Source of the DNA: Candidatus Zhuqueibacterota bacterium
GTDB taxonomy: Bacteria > Zhuqueibacterota > Zhuqueibacteria > Oceanimicrobiales > Oceanimicrobiaceae
Length of the DNA: 64,000 bases
Assembly: GCA_029262005.1 (NCBI GenBank)
Contig: JAJDAG010000180.1
Coordinates: forward strand, 1 to 64,000
Reading direction: 5' to 3'
Shown here: one piece after another, positions 45,618 through 55,200 of the stretch
How the letters are laid out: every line of letters begins with the position of its first letter
Numbering within the stretch: the first letter of the stretch is position 1
Notes under the pieces: generated by a model
Told to the model about the DNA's origin: nothing
What the model saw: the letters and a program-made list of their open reading frames with translations, nothing else
Databases searched by the model: none
Made by a program: the position numbers and the translations under genes

Positions 45618-46310
45618 CTAGGTAAAAGTTCTTTGCTTAAAGTATGAAACCCGCTTCTTTTTTGAAGCCAGATTGAGTTGCTTAAGATGCCTTCTCATTT
45701 CGAACCAACCAAGTTTAATATTGCCAAATCTTGGTGTATTCAGCGCCTTAATCAACTGGAAGAGGCCGGCATCCGGGTGCTCCACGACAATTTGTTGTAG
45801 TTTTTCTTCAATCGATTGATGTGCGCCATCATTGCCGTTGTAGCTAGCGCTCGGCATTTGCGCAACTTGTGCCTCTGCCTGCGGTTGAGCGACTGTTCCA
45901 ACTCCGGCATTTTCCTCCTGCCGAAGCGGTGGTTGTAGCGCCGGGCTTGCAGCATTTTTACTAAAGTCCGTTATGGCTTCATCAAGCGTATCATATGCCA
46001 TAAGTATATAATGAAATTCGAGCAACTCAAAAACTTCATAAACATCCGGGATCATTCTTATGAGTTTCAAGTCACCGTGATTCTCCCTAATGCCCTTTAT
46101 TTCACTAATAAAAATACCCCATCCAGCACTGCTGATATAATCAACATTACCGAGATCGATAACAATATTATATCTACCGGATTTTAGTAAATTGGACAAT
46201 GAGTGCTCAAGTTCAGCAGATGTGGTGGTATCGATATAACCACCGACCTTGATCACCGAAATATTTTGGCCTGGGCCAACTGTTTCGACAGATACCTGTA
46301 TACCTTCCAT
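45618..46310 (-). CDS. STAS anti-sigma-factor antagonist with C-terminal winged-helix-like domain
   Basis: 230 residues. The STAS domain (about 1-115) has the phospho-acceptor site in YISSAGWGIF (Ser60/Ser61), as in SpoIIAA and RsbV. A Pro/Gln/Ala linker (about 118-165) leads to a C-terminal domain (167-227) that aligns without gaps to residues 730-775 of the phosphatase encoded upstream: HP-x2-G at 178-182 and LNT at 190-192. That domain looks like the winged helix of transposase/integrase N-termini. AGGAG precedes the ATG by 7 nt. I infer a partner-switching protein that may also bind DNA or the phosphatase. A target sigma factor is not in the window. Confidence 0.87.
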   Translation of the reverse strand: MEGIQVSVETVGPGQNISVIKVGGYIDTTTSAELEHSLSNLLKSGRYNIVIDLGNVDYISSAGWGIFISEIKGIRENHGDLKLIRMIPDVYEVFELLEFHYILMAYDTLDEAITDFSKNAASPALQPPLRQEENAGVGTVAQPQAEAQVAQMPSASYNGNDGAHQSIEEKLQQIVVEHPDAGLFQLIKALNTPRFGNIKLGWFEMRRHLKQLNLASKKKRVSYFKQRTFT

Positions 46311-46433
46311 GGGTAGCTCCTAAAGCAATTTCTAAATGGTTCAGGATTAACGGTTCGAAATATACTATAAAACGTGTAAAAAGTCAATAGCTAGAAGCTA
46401 TTACTTGCGTATAGATATTTTGTCCGTTAAAAA

Positions 46434-49400
46434 TTATATAAGACGCACGGCCTTTCTGATTTTATCCTCAATATCGGCTCTATCTGGACTCAACTCAATT
46501 ACTTTCTTCCACTCACCGACAGCTTGCCTATATTCACCGCGATTGGCATAAATGACACCCATATTCTCATATGCTGTAATGTCTGCCGGATCGATTTCCT
46601 TTACTTTCTGATATTCAATCGCAGCCTCATTGTACATTTTGTTGCGAAAATATGCATTACCGAGAATACTATGTGCCTCTTTGTAATCAGGGTAGGTATT
46701 TATCACCCTTTTAAATTCCTCAATGGCCATATTATAGTCATTCTCTTTGTAATGTTTTATGCCATCAATAAGAATAGTCTCGCGATCCTGAACGGCCTGA
46801 TGCGCCGACTTTCCATTTCCGCCTGCTTGTTGAGCCTTCGTAGTGTCGCTCTCCGCTGCTGCATTGGTTGGGATTGAATCAGCCGTTTGATCATGTGGCT
46901 TTTCACCCTGAGAAGACTCAACAACATCATGATCAATATCGATTGAATTGTTTGCTTGTTGAGAGGGCTCAGTTACATAAACTATTTCCTCATCAATTGC
47001 CTGAATTAAATCTGAGAAGGAAACCGTATCTTCATCTTCATCCATAAATGTCGGTGGCGAATCGACAGAGTCACTTTCAGTCCCAGCACCAAAATCATCT
47101 CCAGAATCTGTACCTGCAAATTCCGTCTCACCAAGCAACTCATCGATGGATGATGCGGTCAATGACGACTCACTATCACCAAAGTCAATATTTGCTACGG
47201 GCGCAACATCTTCTTCATGGGCATCCTGCTCAGCGATATTCTCTGAATTAGCCGGCAAAACATCCTGCAAGTCATCGGCAATACCTTGCATCTCCGGCTC
47301 TACAGGTGTATCGGCTGCTTGTTCTGCGGTTGCCGAGTCGAAGTCAAAATCATCACTCTCGTCAGCATTAATTTCTCCGCTATCAACAAAAAGTTCTTCA
47401 AACGAAAAATCGTCAAGAAGTGATGTCTCCTCACCTGCCTGAGCAAACTCAGCGAGACCAGTGTCATCCGGGGCGGTCATGAGTTCGTCTGCACTGACCG
47501 CAAAAAAATTTGGTTCAGAGTCAGGTGCCTTGTCAGGCTTATCGTCAAAATGTACGTCTTCCTGTTCGGGTAAATCACTTTCGCTCTTAGAAAGCTCACC
47601 GGTATCGGCCAAAAGATCCTCAATTGGGACATCAATAAAGGCTTCTGTCTGGAAGTCGGAAACCACTTCGTCTTTTAGGGGTTCTTCCTGTTTTTGTGGC
47701 TTTACAGGAACCTCATCTTCAGCACGAGGCAATGGCGGCACATCCTGGGCAGTCCCCAGGCCATAATCAGTTTGTACTTTCTCCTGTACCATAACCTTGC
47801 CATCAAGCGTCATAAACGGTGTGCCAGGCGCCTTTATCCGTCGATTACTGCGCTTCGCTTTGGAAATGTAGGCTTCGCGCAGCGCCTTGGTGTTTAGACG
47901 GCTACGAACGAGTTCATCATATATTCTGTTTTCGCTAATTTCAGCAAAACTGTATTTCTCGGTATTGAGTTCCTCACGAATCCGCGCAGCCCCATATTCA
48001 GGATGATTCCCAATAATATCAAATATTTTGCTCTTTTCTTCGATACTAATGTGCTTCGCCTCAACAGCAATCGAGTCATCAACCTCAAAAGCATCTATGC
48101 CCTTTTCATCAAAGACCTTCTTATACTTATTGTAATACGCGTAAGTGGTCAGATTGGCCTCCCGGCAGGCATCTTTGATACTCATCCCATCACCAATATG
48201 CTCATGTACCTCTTTTGCGCGCCTTAGTTCATCTTCCTCCTTAGTAGATTCCTCCTTAATTGTGACGAGTGTGATATCGTCGTATTGAGGACTACCCTCG
48301 GTAAATGAGTATATGCTGTCCTTAAGCCGCTCAACAAATTGGTCTGCCGGCAAGTCTCCGTAATCCGAGAGCGTTTTCTGCAAGCGTTCCTCGCCATACA
48401 ACTGCCGGCTAGAATTCATCGCCTCGGTAATACCATCCGTGTATAACAAGAGGATATCGTCTTTTGCCAATTGGATAGTATCGGACTCGATCGAGTTGCG
48501 GAAATAATCGCGATCGGGAAGCTGCACACCGACAGGAAAGCCTTTGGGATTCAGATAATAAGTACTCTTCTTGCCTCCCCGATATAGAATCATTGGGTTA
48601 TGGCCGGCACTTGCGTAGTTCACGCGACGACGCTTAGAATCAATAATCAAATAAAAGACGGTAACAAACATGCCTTTTTTAATGTCATTGCTGACAAAAG
48701 CATTGACACGCGCAAGAACTTCTGCCGCGTCGTGAACGCCCCGTGCCTCAGTTCTTAGAGCTGTTCGAATCATTGTCATCACAAGAGAACCCGGCACCCC
48801 TTTTCCCGAAACATCCGCGACAACAATGCCAAGCGTATCTTTGTCAACTTCAACAAAATCGTAGTAATCACCGCCCACCTCTTTCGCGGCTTCATAAAAC
48901 GCTGCGATTTGGTATCCCTCCAACTCAGGGAACTCCATTGGGAGCAAGGTTTGTTGAATCTCCTGGGCAACCTGCATTTCCCGCTGCAAGCGTTCCTGAT
49001 CAACGAGATTTTTCTGCGAGTCTCGGAATTTGGACTGAATATCACTGAAGGCCCGGGCGATTTCACCAATCTCAGTGGACGCGTCAATGTCCATTTCGTC
49101 TTCCACTTCATCGTGCCCAATATTCTTAACCCACTCGGAGAGCTTGCGAAATGGATTCATAACCAGATAGATCAGCAAAGCCACCCCAACATAACTCATG
49201 CCAAGAATAAAAAGCGCAAGTTGCAGGCTATCGAAACGAATGGAATATATTTCAGACGCTACTTTGTTATCAGAAAAATAGATATGTGCTTTTCCGTAAA
49301 CAACACCCAACTGCTTTATAATGACGGGGATTTCAATCTCATAAAATATTTCTCCACCAACGGCGAGAGAGTATTTATATATACCTTGAGAAGTTTTTTC

Positions 49401-50195
49401 AGCATTTTCAGGACGAGTGAACTCACTGAGAATCTCACTCACATTGCTGCTATAGACAATAACACCCAGACTGTCCTCGACGGAGATACGGGCAATTTGT
49501 TCCTTGTATTCTTCCTCAATAGGAAAAACGATATCTTCAACAAACGCAAACTCTTCAGCTTGTGCCAGGCCGATACGGTGGACGATTGTTCTGGAGGTTG
49601 CTTGGGAGACTGAAATGAAATTTGAAATCAGTTCGTCATCGGTCTTTAAAAAAAAATAAAAATAGCCTAAAGCAATGAGAAGCGTAACGATGCCGATAGC
49701 GCGAAAAAAGTATTTGGCCTTAATGGAAAAGGGAATAGTGCCAACAGACTTGAACAGCCCGGCCTTAACCGGCTTATCGCGATATTTGGTAATGCGTAAC
49801 TCATTGCCCTCTTCGGTTTTGCGATAATCAATTTCGTCCATCAGCTTACGCATTATGAAAATGCCAAGCCCACCCTTTTTGCCAATATCGATGTACCGAT
49901 TTAAATCAGGATCTTTGACCCGTTTAGGGTCGAAATACATACCCTGATCGATAATACTAAGAGTAAGGCTGTTTCTCTTTACGATGGCACGGATGGTTAT
50001 AGAGCCTTCCGCATCGCGGTAAGCGTGCCGTATTATATTTGTGGCAGCCTCATCTACGGAGAGCTTGAATGCATTGACAACTTTGTCAGAGAACCTGTGT
50101 TTTCGCCCCAATTCGGTGACAAAATCGCGCAGATCTCCCAAGTAGTCAATATGCGCGGGGACTCTTAGTTCTTGTTTTTCTACACTACTAAACAT
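46434..50195 (-). CDS. RsbW-like ATPase/SpoIIE phosphatase fusion with transposase-like HTH domains and TPRs
   Basis: 1253 residues. HATPase of the RsbW/SpoIIAB type (1-140) has N-box DEAATNIIRHAY, DQGMYFDP and GKKGGLGIFIM. Then a helix (163-183), an extracytoplasmic sensor (184-322), a helix (323-347), HAMP (347-400) and a PP2C SpoIIE domain (405-650: EVGGDYYDF, VVADVSGKGVPG, SAGHNPM, LLYTDGITEA). Residues 655-700 look like a transposase HTH (DACREANLTTYAYYNKYKK) and 717-785 like a winged helix. A low-complexity acidic part (about 820-1130) leads to TPRs (about 1140-1253). It could both phosphorylate and dephosphorylate a STAS protein; the adjacent STAS gene is the natural partner. The downstream gap is 123 bp. 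Confidence 0.85.
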   Translation of the reverse strand: MFSSVEKQELRVPAHIDYLGDLRDFVTELGRKHRFSDKVVNAFKLSVDEAATNIIRHAYRDAEGSITIRAIVKRNSLTLSIIDQGMYFDPKRVKDPDLNRYIDIGKKGGLGIFIMRKLMDEIDYRKTEEGNELRITKYRDKPVKAGLFKSVGTIPFSIKAKYFFRAIGIVTLLIALGYFYFFLKTDDELISNFISVSQATSRTIVHRIGLAQAEEFAFVEDIVFPIEEEYKEQIARISVEDSLGVIVYSSNVSEILSEFTRPENAEKTSQGIYKYSLAVGGEIFYEIEIPVIIKQLGVVYGKAHIYFSDNKVASEIYSIRFDSLQLALFILGMSYVGVALLIYLVMNPFRKLSEWVKNIGHDEVEDEMDIDASTEIGEIARAFSDIQSKFRDSQKNLVDQERLQREMQVAQEIQQTLLPMEFPELEGYQIAAFYEAAKEVGGDYYDFVEVDKDTLGIVVADVSGKGVPGSLVMTMIRTALRTEARGVHDAAEVLARVNAFVSNDIKKGMFVTVFYLIIDSKRRRVNYASAGHNPMILYRGGKKSTYYLNPKGFPVGVQLPDRDYFRNSIESDTIQLAKDDILLLYTDGITEAMNSSRQLYGEERLQKTLSDYGDLPADQFVERLKDSIYSFTEGSPQYDDITLVTIKEESTKEEDELRRAKEVHEHIGDGMSIKDACREANLTTYAYYNKYKKVFDEKGIDAFEVDDSIAVEAKHISIEEKSKIFDIIGNHPEYGAARIREELNTEKYSFAEISENRIYDELVRSRLNTKALREAYISKAKRSNRRIKAPGTPFMTLDGKVMVQEKVQTDYGLGTAQDVPPLPRAEDEVPVKPQKQEEPLKDEVVSDFQTEAFIDVPIEDLLADTGELSKSESDLPEQEDVHFDDKPDKAPDSEPNFFAVSADELMTAPDDTGLAEFAQAGEETSLLDDFSFEELFVDSGEINADESDDFDFDSATAEQAADTPVEPEMQGIADDLQDVLPANSENIAEQDAHEEDVAPVANIDFGDSESSLTASSIDELLGETEFAGTDSGDDFGAGTESDSVDSPPTFMDEDEDTVSFSDLIQAIDEEIVYVTEPSQQANNSIDIDHDVVESSQGEKPHDQTADSIPTNAAAESDTTKAQQAGGNGKSAHQAVQDRETILIDGIKHYKENDYNMAIEEFKRVINTYPDYKEAHSILGNAYFRNKMYNEAAIEYQKVKEIDPADITAYENMGVIYANRGEYRQAVGEWKKVIELSPDRADIEDKIRKAVRLI

Positions 50196-50203
50196 CGTCT
50201 CTC

Positions 50204-52234
50204 TTACTGTGCCAATCTACTTTTAACACGATCTATTGCATCAAGTATTGTTTTGTTATAAGGCTGCTCTAGGCGAACCTGCTCCCAAACCTTCAATGCT
50301 TCCGCATATTCTCCCTTTCGATAAAAAGCAACTCCACGGGAGTATTTCACTCTGAGATTAGCAGGCATTTGCTGTACTGTTGCAACCGCTCTTGCCTGGG
50401 CCTCCTCATAGTACTCAAGGGCCTTTTTATCTCCAGGCCGGCTCTTAACTGCTGCCTGGAAAGCGTCAGCCGCTTGCCTCCATTGCTTTTCAGCGTACAA
50501 ACGCACGCCTTCCCTATATTTTTGCTCATAACTGAGTTGACTTTGGTACCGTCTTATGCGACTTTCAACCTGTTTTCTCTCGCTGTCAGAGAGTCCGGAG
50601 CCACGGACGCTGTTGAGCACATCCAAAGCCTGCAGGTATTGACTGCGGGTTGCCAGTGCATCAGCTTTTTTGATGGTTGCACGAATGTTTCCCTGTAACT
50701 GTTTTTCGGCTATTTGAATATCTTTCTCGAGTTGCAGCTTCACCTCTGCCAACCAACTCGGCAATTTAGATAGGTTGGCGCTGTTTATTCGGTCTATCGA
50801 CTGCTGCCATTGGTTTAAAGCTCTGGTGTAAAAACCACCCTTAAAAAAGGCATTGCCCTTCTCTTTATGCTCCAAAATAAAATCTTGCAGAGACTTTTCA
50901 ATAGCTGACTGCTTTGCTTCCAGGATAATACGCTTTTGTTCCACACGCTGGACAGAGTCGCTGCGCACATCGGCCAAAGTCAAAAAACTCTGTGCTTCCT
51001 GTATAGAGGAATTGGCAGTTTCCACTCGCATGTTGGCCTCAGGATCATCGGTCACCTGACCACGCAAACGCATTGAAATCTCCTGCATTGACTCAGCCGA
51101 TTCCAGTGCATTGGAAAAATCAACAAACGCACCAAGATAGTCCTTTTCGTAGAACTTGGTCCGCCCACTCTCAATGCCTTGGTTGAAGTCGGTTTCAGCA
51201 TTAAACCACAGCTCGTTTTCAACCCTGATTTGTAAAGTGCGTTCTTGTTGTTCTTTTGCAACGCGCCTTACCTCTGACCGCGTCCGACCAATGTTAAAAG
51301 TGATCGAAAAACGGTGACCAGAGTCAAAATCGGCACCGTCAAAAAAGCGGCCGAAGTTATAATCAATCAGAAAATTTTTGTATGTTGTTCCGGCACCAAA
51401 TGCCATCTGGCCGGCATTATAACCAACACGTAAACTCGCGACGCCACGAAAAGAATACTCTGAGCCAACATGATATGTTAAAGACGTCTTTTCACCCTCG
51501 TTAAAATCAAATAATACTCGAAGTGCATTGCCTTCGCCAAAGGCCACAATTTTGTAAAATCCCGCTTTAAAGTTAAGCGGGATTTTCTCAGTCAAGTCAA
51601 CCAGGCGTTTTCTAGACGAAATAAGATTTTGAATGTTCAGTCCAAAACCAACGTTCCGTAAAAGACTACTATCAAAGGCGGGTCGGTAAATGACTCCAAA
51701 ATCGATGCCGATACCGGAGTCACCCAAATTTCCAAAGGTGTAAGATTGTCTTTGTATTTTCATACTGCCACCCAAGCTCAATGACTCGCGAATTTGCTTT
51801 GCATAGGAAAAATAGAATTCATTCTCACTATAAGAGCCACTACTACCCAGAACTGCCTGGCCGGAGTATTCTTCAACATTATCCGTTCCGACTCTGGACC
51901 AGCCAAAACCAAAAGTACCAAAAGACAGCGTGGGGTAAGCAGCGCCAAAGAAGCTGTAATTTATACCGTACTGAATACCCGTGTAGTAAAAACTGGCACT
52001 TTTTCTTTGCATATAATCAAGGCCGGCCGGGTTCCAATAAACCGCAGTCGGGTCATCGGCAAGGGCTACAAAAGCGCTGCCAAGCGAAAGTGCACGTGCA
52101 CCAACACCACCCTCGACAAACAAACTGGCCGTACCCCCATCCCCGCTCTGCGCATTTACCGCGCGGAAAGTTACCATAATAGTAATAAAGGCAAGGCCTA
52201 AAGTCAATAGATTTAAAAGTTTTCGATTATTCAT
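50204..52234 (-). CDS. PorV/PorQ-like outer-membrane protein with C-terminal TPRs
   Basis: About 676 residues from the ATG at 52234, 1 bp after the giant gene's stop; a TTG at 52246 would overlap it. Signal peptide about 1-28 (ending FRAVNAQ). Residues about 35-320 match the PorV/PorQ/UPF0164 barrel family: GARALSLGSAFVALADDPTA, VYWNPAGL and FGTFGFGWSRVG. The C-terminal half (about 340-676) is helical with TPR-like units such as GVRLYAEKQWRQAADAFQAA and GVAFYRKGEYAEALKVWEQV. PorV shuttles type IX cargo at the outer membrane. Here it lies directly after a giant exported protein with a C-terminal sorting domain, so it may handle that protein. The phosphatase gene follows after 8 bp. Confidence 0.8.
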   Translation of the reverse strand: MNNRKLLNLLTLGLAFITIMVTFRAVNAQSGDGGTASLFVEGGVGARALSLGSAFVALADDPTAVYWNPAGLDYMQRKSASFYYTGIQYGINYSFFGAAYPTLSFGTFGFGWSRVGTDNVEEYSGQAVLGSSGSYSENEFYFSYAKQIRESLSLGGSMKIQRQSYTFGNLGDSGIGIDFGVIYRPAFDSSLLRNVGFGLNIQNLISSRKRLVDLTEKIPLNFKAGFYKIVAFGEGNALRVLFDFNEGEKTSLTYHVGSEYSFRGVASLRVGYNAGQMAFGAGTTYKNFLIDYNFGRFFDGADFDSGHRFSITFNIGRTRSEVRRVAKEQQERTLQIRVENELWFNAETDFNQGIESGRTKFYEKDYLGAFVDFSNALESAESMQEISMRLRGQVTDDPEANMRVETANSSIQEAQSFLTLADVRSDSVQRVEQKRIILEAKQSAIEKSLQDFILEHKEKGNAFFKGGFYTRALNQWQQSIDRINSANLSKLPSWLAEVKLQLEKDIQIAEKQLQGNIRATIKKADALATRSQYLQALDVLNSVRGSGLSDSERKQVESRIRRYQSQLSYEQKYREGVRLYAEKQWRQAADAFQAAVKSRPGDKKALEYYEEAQARAVATVQQMPANLRVKYSRGVAFYRKGEYAEALKVWEQVRLEQPYNKTILDAIDRVKSRLAQ

Positions 52235-52235
52235 A

Positions 52236-55200
52236 CTACTTCGCAACCGCTATTTTTGTAACGGCTGTTCCTTGACTTGTCTGTATCACAGCCACATAAA
52301 CACCGTTAAGCACTTTGTCGCCACGATCATTTCTACCATCCCAATCAACATCTTTGTCATGATTCCCTGCCTGCGCCTGCTCATCAGAGCCGGCAAAAGA
52401 ATAGCTCTTTACCAGGCGGCCAAGCAAAGTATATATCCGGATACTGACATCTGAGGCTTGCGATAAATTATAATTAAAATAAGTTTTGTCTGCGTTGGAG
52501 CTACCAAATGGATTTGGATAGTTAAAAAAGCTTGCATTTAGTTCCGGGTTAACCAAAACAAACTTGCCGGCATCAAAGGCAGCGTTCAGGGTACGCTGCA
52601 AAGAGTCGTCCCTGATAATAACAAAATCCGGCGAACCAACAGGCCGAGCCAGTATGTCACCTTGAGGGCTTGCGAAAATGGCTTTGAAACCCGTCAGCTC
52701 TGTTTCAGCATTGACATCAACCAAAAACTGAATCGCCTCGGAGTCCGACGATGCGATACTCAAGGGACCAAAATTTAACTGCACCGGATTTGAGCTGACT
52801 GAAGAAGTTCTTAAATGCTCAACACTTAAGTTGTCATAGTCTGTAACACGTACACTGGAAATAATACTGCTTGGTGCAATATCGCTGCCATCCGGGTCCT
52901 GAATCGTCAGGTTTATCCGTTCCAGGTTAATAATTTCAGTGGTGGTGTTTTTAAATTTTAAACCGAATAAATGTAAGTCCGTTGCGCCCCGAACGACCGT
53001 TGTTGGCCGCTTGCTACTTAAGACAGCAACATTCAACCCGATGGCCTGAGTAAGAACAGTGGTTGAGATTGCCGCCGGATCCGGCGTTATTTCTACGAAT
53101 TGATCAAGATTATTTTCATCCAATGTTCCACGGTCAAAAACACGAACAGTAATGCTGCGGTTCGTCACCGGTTCCGTGGGCGCATCAATCTCCCAGGACG
53201 GAGAAAAACCGGGTGCAATAGGCTGAGAAATGGCGCTCGAGGTTGTGTACCCGGCGCCGCCCGGCAATTCCAGGCGCACACTGTCCTCACCGACAACGGC
53301 AGCCTCGCCGCTCTTGCTAAGTGAGGCTGTAAGAGTAAACCTTTGCCCCACAGTCAAAAAATTGTCTGCGTCGGAATTGCTAACCGCAAAACTCAAAACA
53401 GCCTTTTCCACCACAGTGAGATGCGCCGAGTCAGGCATGACAATGGCGTTGCGCTCAGAGTTATTTAAATCGGTTCCCGTCGCAGTCACCTTCAAAAAAT
53501 CTGACGCGCTCGGAAGATTAGGTGATTGTACCTTCCAGGAAAGCTGAGCCGGACGAACGCCATCAACATCGCCAATGAATTTAGGCAAATCATCGATAGG
53601 AATATATGAGGGCGGTATTTGCAACGAGATGTTTGTGTTTTTAACGTTTGTAATCCTGACATTTGCAGTCAAAGTAAATTGTTGCTCGGTGGACAAAGTG
53701 CCATCTTCAGCGCCAGGCGGTCGCTCAACAAAAACAGTGTCAACCACAACCGTACCGACGTCCCCGGTAACAACGCCGAGGGTCAATCGATCGGTAGCAA
53801 CCCGTGTTGACTGATTGGTGTTTTCATCATCCGGAATCGATGTTATTGTAACCTTGATATCCTGCTGTTCAACCGGAATTGACGGCGCTTTAACTTGCCA
53901 GGTTGTAGGAGTATTCGGCACAAATGCTTTGGAAAGTTGCTCCCCGGCAAGCAAAGATAGTTGCGTCAGCCCCAAATCAAGGGTCAGCACGGCAGCGCCC
54001 TCGACATCAGCAGTTCCTTCATTTTTGACAGTCGCCTGTATTTCAAACTCCTGATCGGCTGAAACCGAGACCGTATTGTTGATTTCAACCAAATCCGTGG
54101 TCAGGCTTTCCAAGTCGAGATTTGCCCGCTCGACAGCCGTGACCACCAACGCTACAGTCGTATCCGGCTGGGTAGGACCAGGCACCAAACCTATGACTTG
54201 AACTTTAAGCGTATCCTGTAGCTCAATATCTTGAACCTGGATGACCCAGTCTTTTACAGTTTCAGCTTGTCCAGCTAAATATTTGGTTGGTGATTCACCA
54301 ATTCTTAGTGCAAACCCGGTTCCGGGTAAAATCAACGTCACCTTAACACTGTCGATATTTGGGGAGCGACTAACATCAATCGCCAGCTGAAATGATTGCA
54401 AAGTTGAAACAATGTTGTTCTGAGCGCCGGCAGGTGTTGTTACCAACAAGCTATTGACAGACAAGCCGACATCTAAAGTTTCGACTAACACCGTGTCGGC
54501 ACTATCACTGACAGTAGCAGCTAAAGCGCTATTAATATCTTGTGGAATTTGTGTGATTCTGGCAAATATCGAGTCCACCGGCATGGTCGAAGCCGGGGCC
54601 TTGACATCCCAACTCACAGGATTACTTGCCGCGAATGGTGCCGGGTTAGGTGTTTGAATCGTATAACCAACAGGAACAGAGAGGGTTAATTCTCCTGTAT
54701 TACCTATACTTGCCTGGCCACTATTACTAACCGTGGCCTCTATCTGAAAAACCTCATCAGCAGTTTGAAATTGGCTGAAGCCGGGCTCAAAGCTCAGAGA
54801 CAAATCGGCCGGCTGTTGAATCCGAACCAGCACGGTGCTGTCGTTTGCAGTTCCAATCAAGGCTTGTTGCTGACTCTGCACTCCGACCGCGCTCAAAACG
54901 CGAGAGGTAAATATCTCACCGATAACGGCATTTTCCAAACCGGAAGCCAAAATGTTAAAATTAATTGTGCCAATTGAATTCGAGGCAATTGTTGCAATTG
55001 TGTCTTGCGGCTTCACAACAGTGGAAGTGCCATCAGTCAGCAGTTGCACAACGACGTTTTCAACCGCTTCTTGCAGATCATTTTTCACTTCGAGTGTAAT
55101 CTGAAAGCTTTGGCCGGTATTCACTTCTGCTTGTTGAGATGAAGCGTTTGGTGTTGCCACATGCGGATTCGTATTAAGCACAGATACGGTGGCATTAGAT

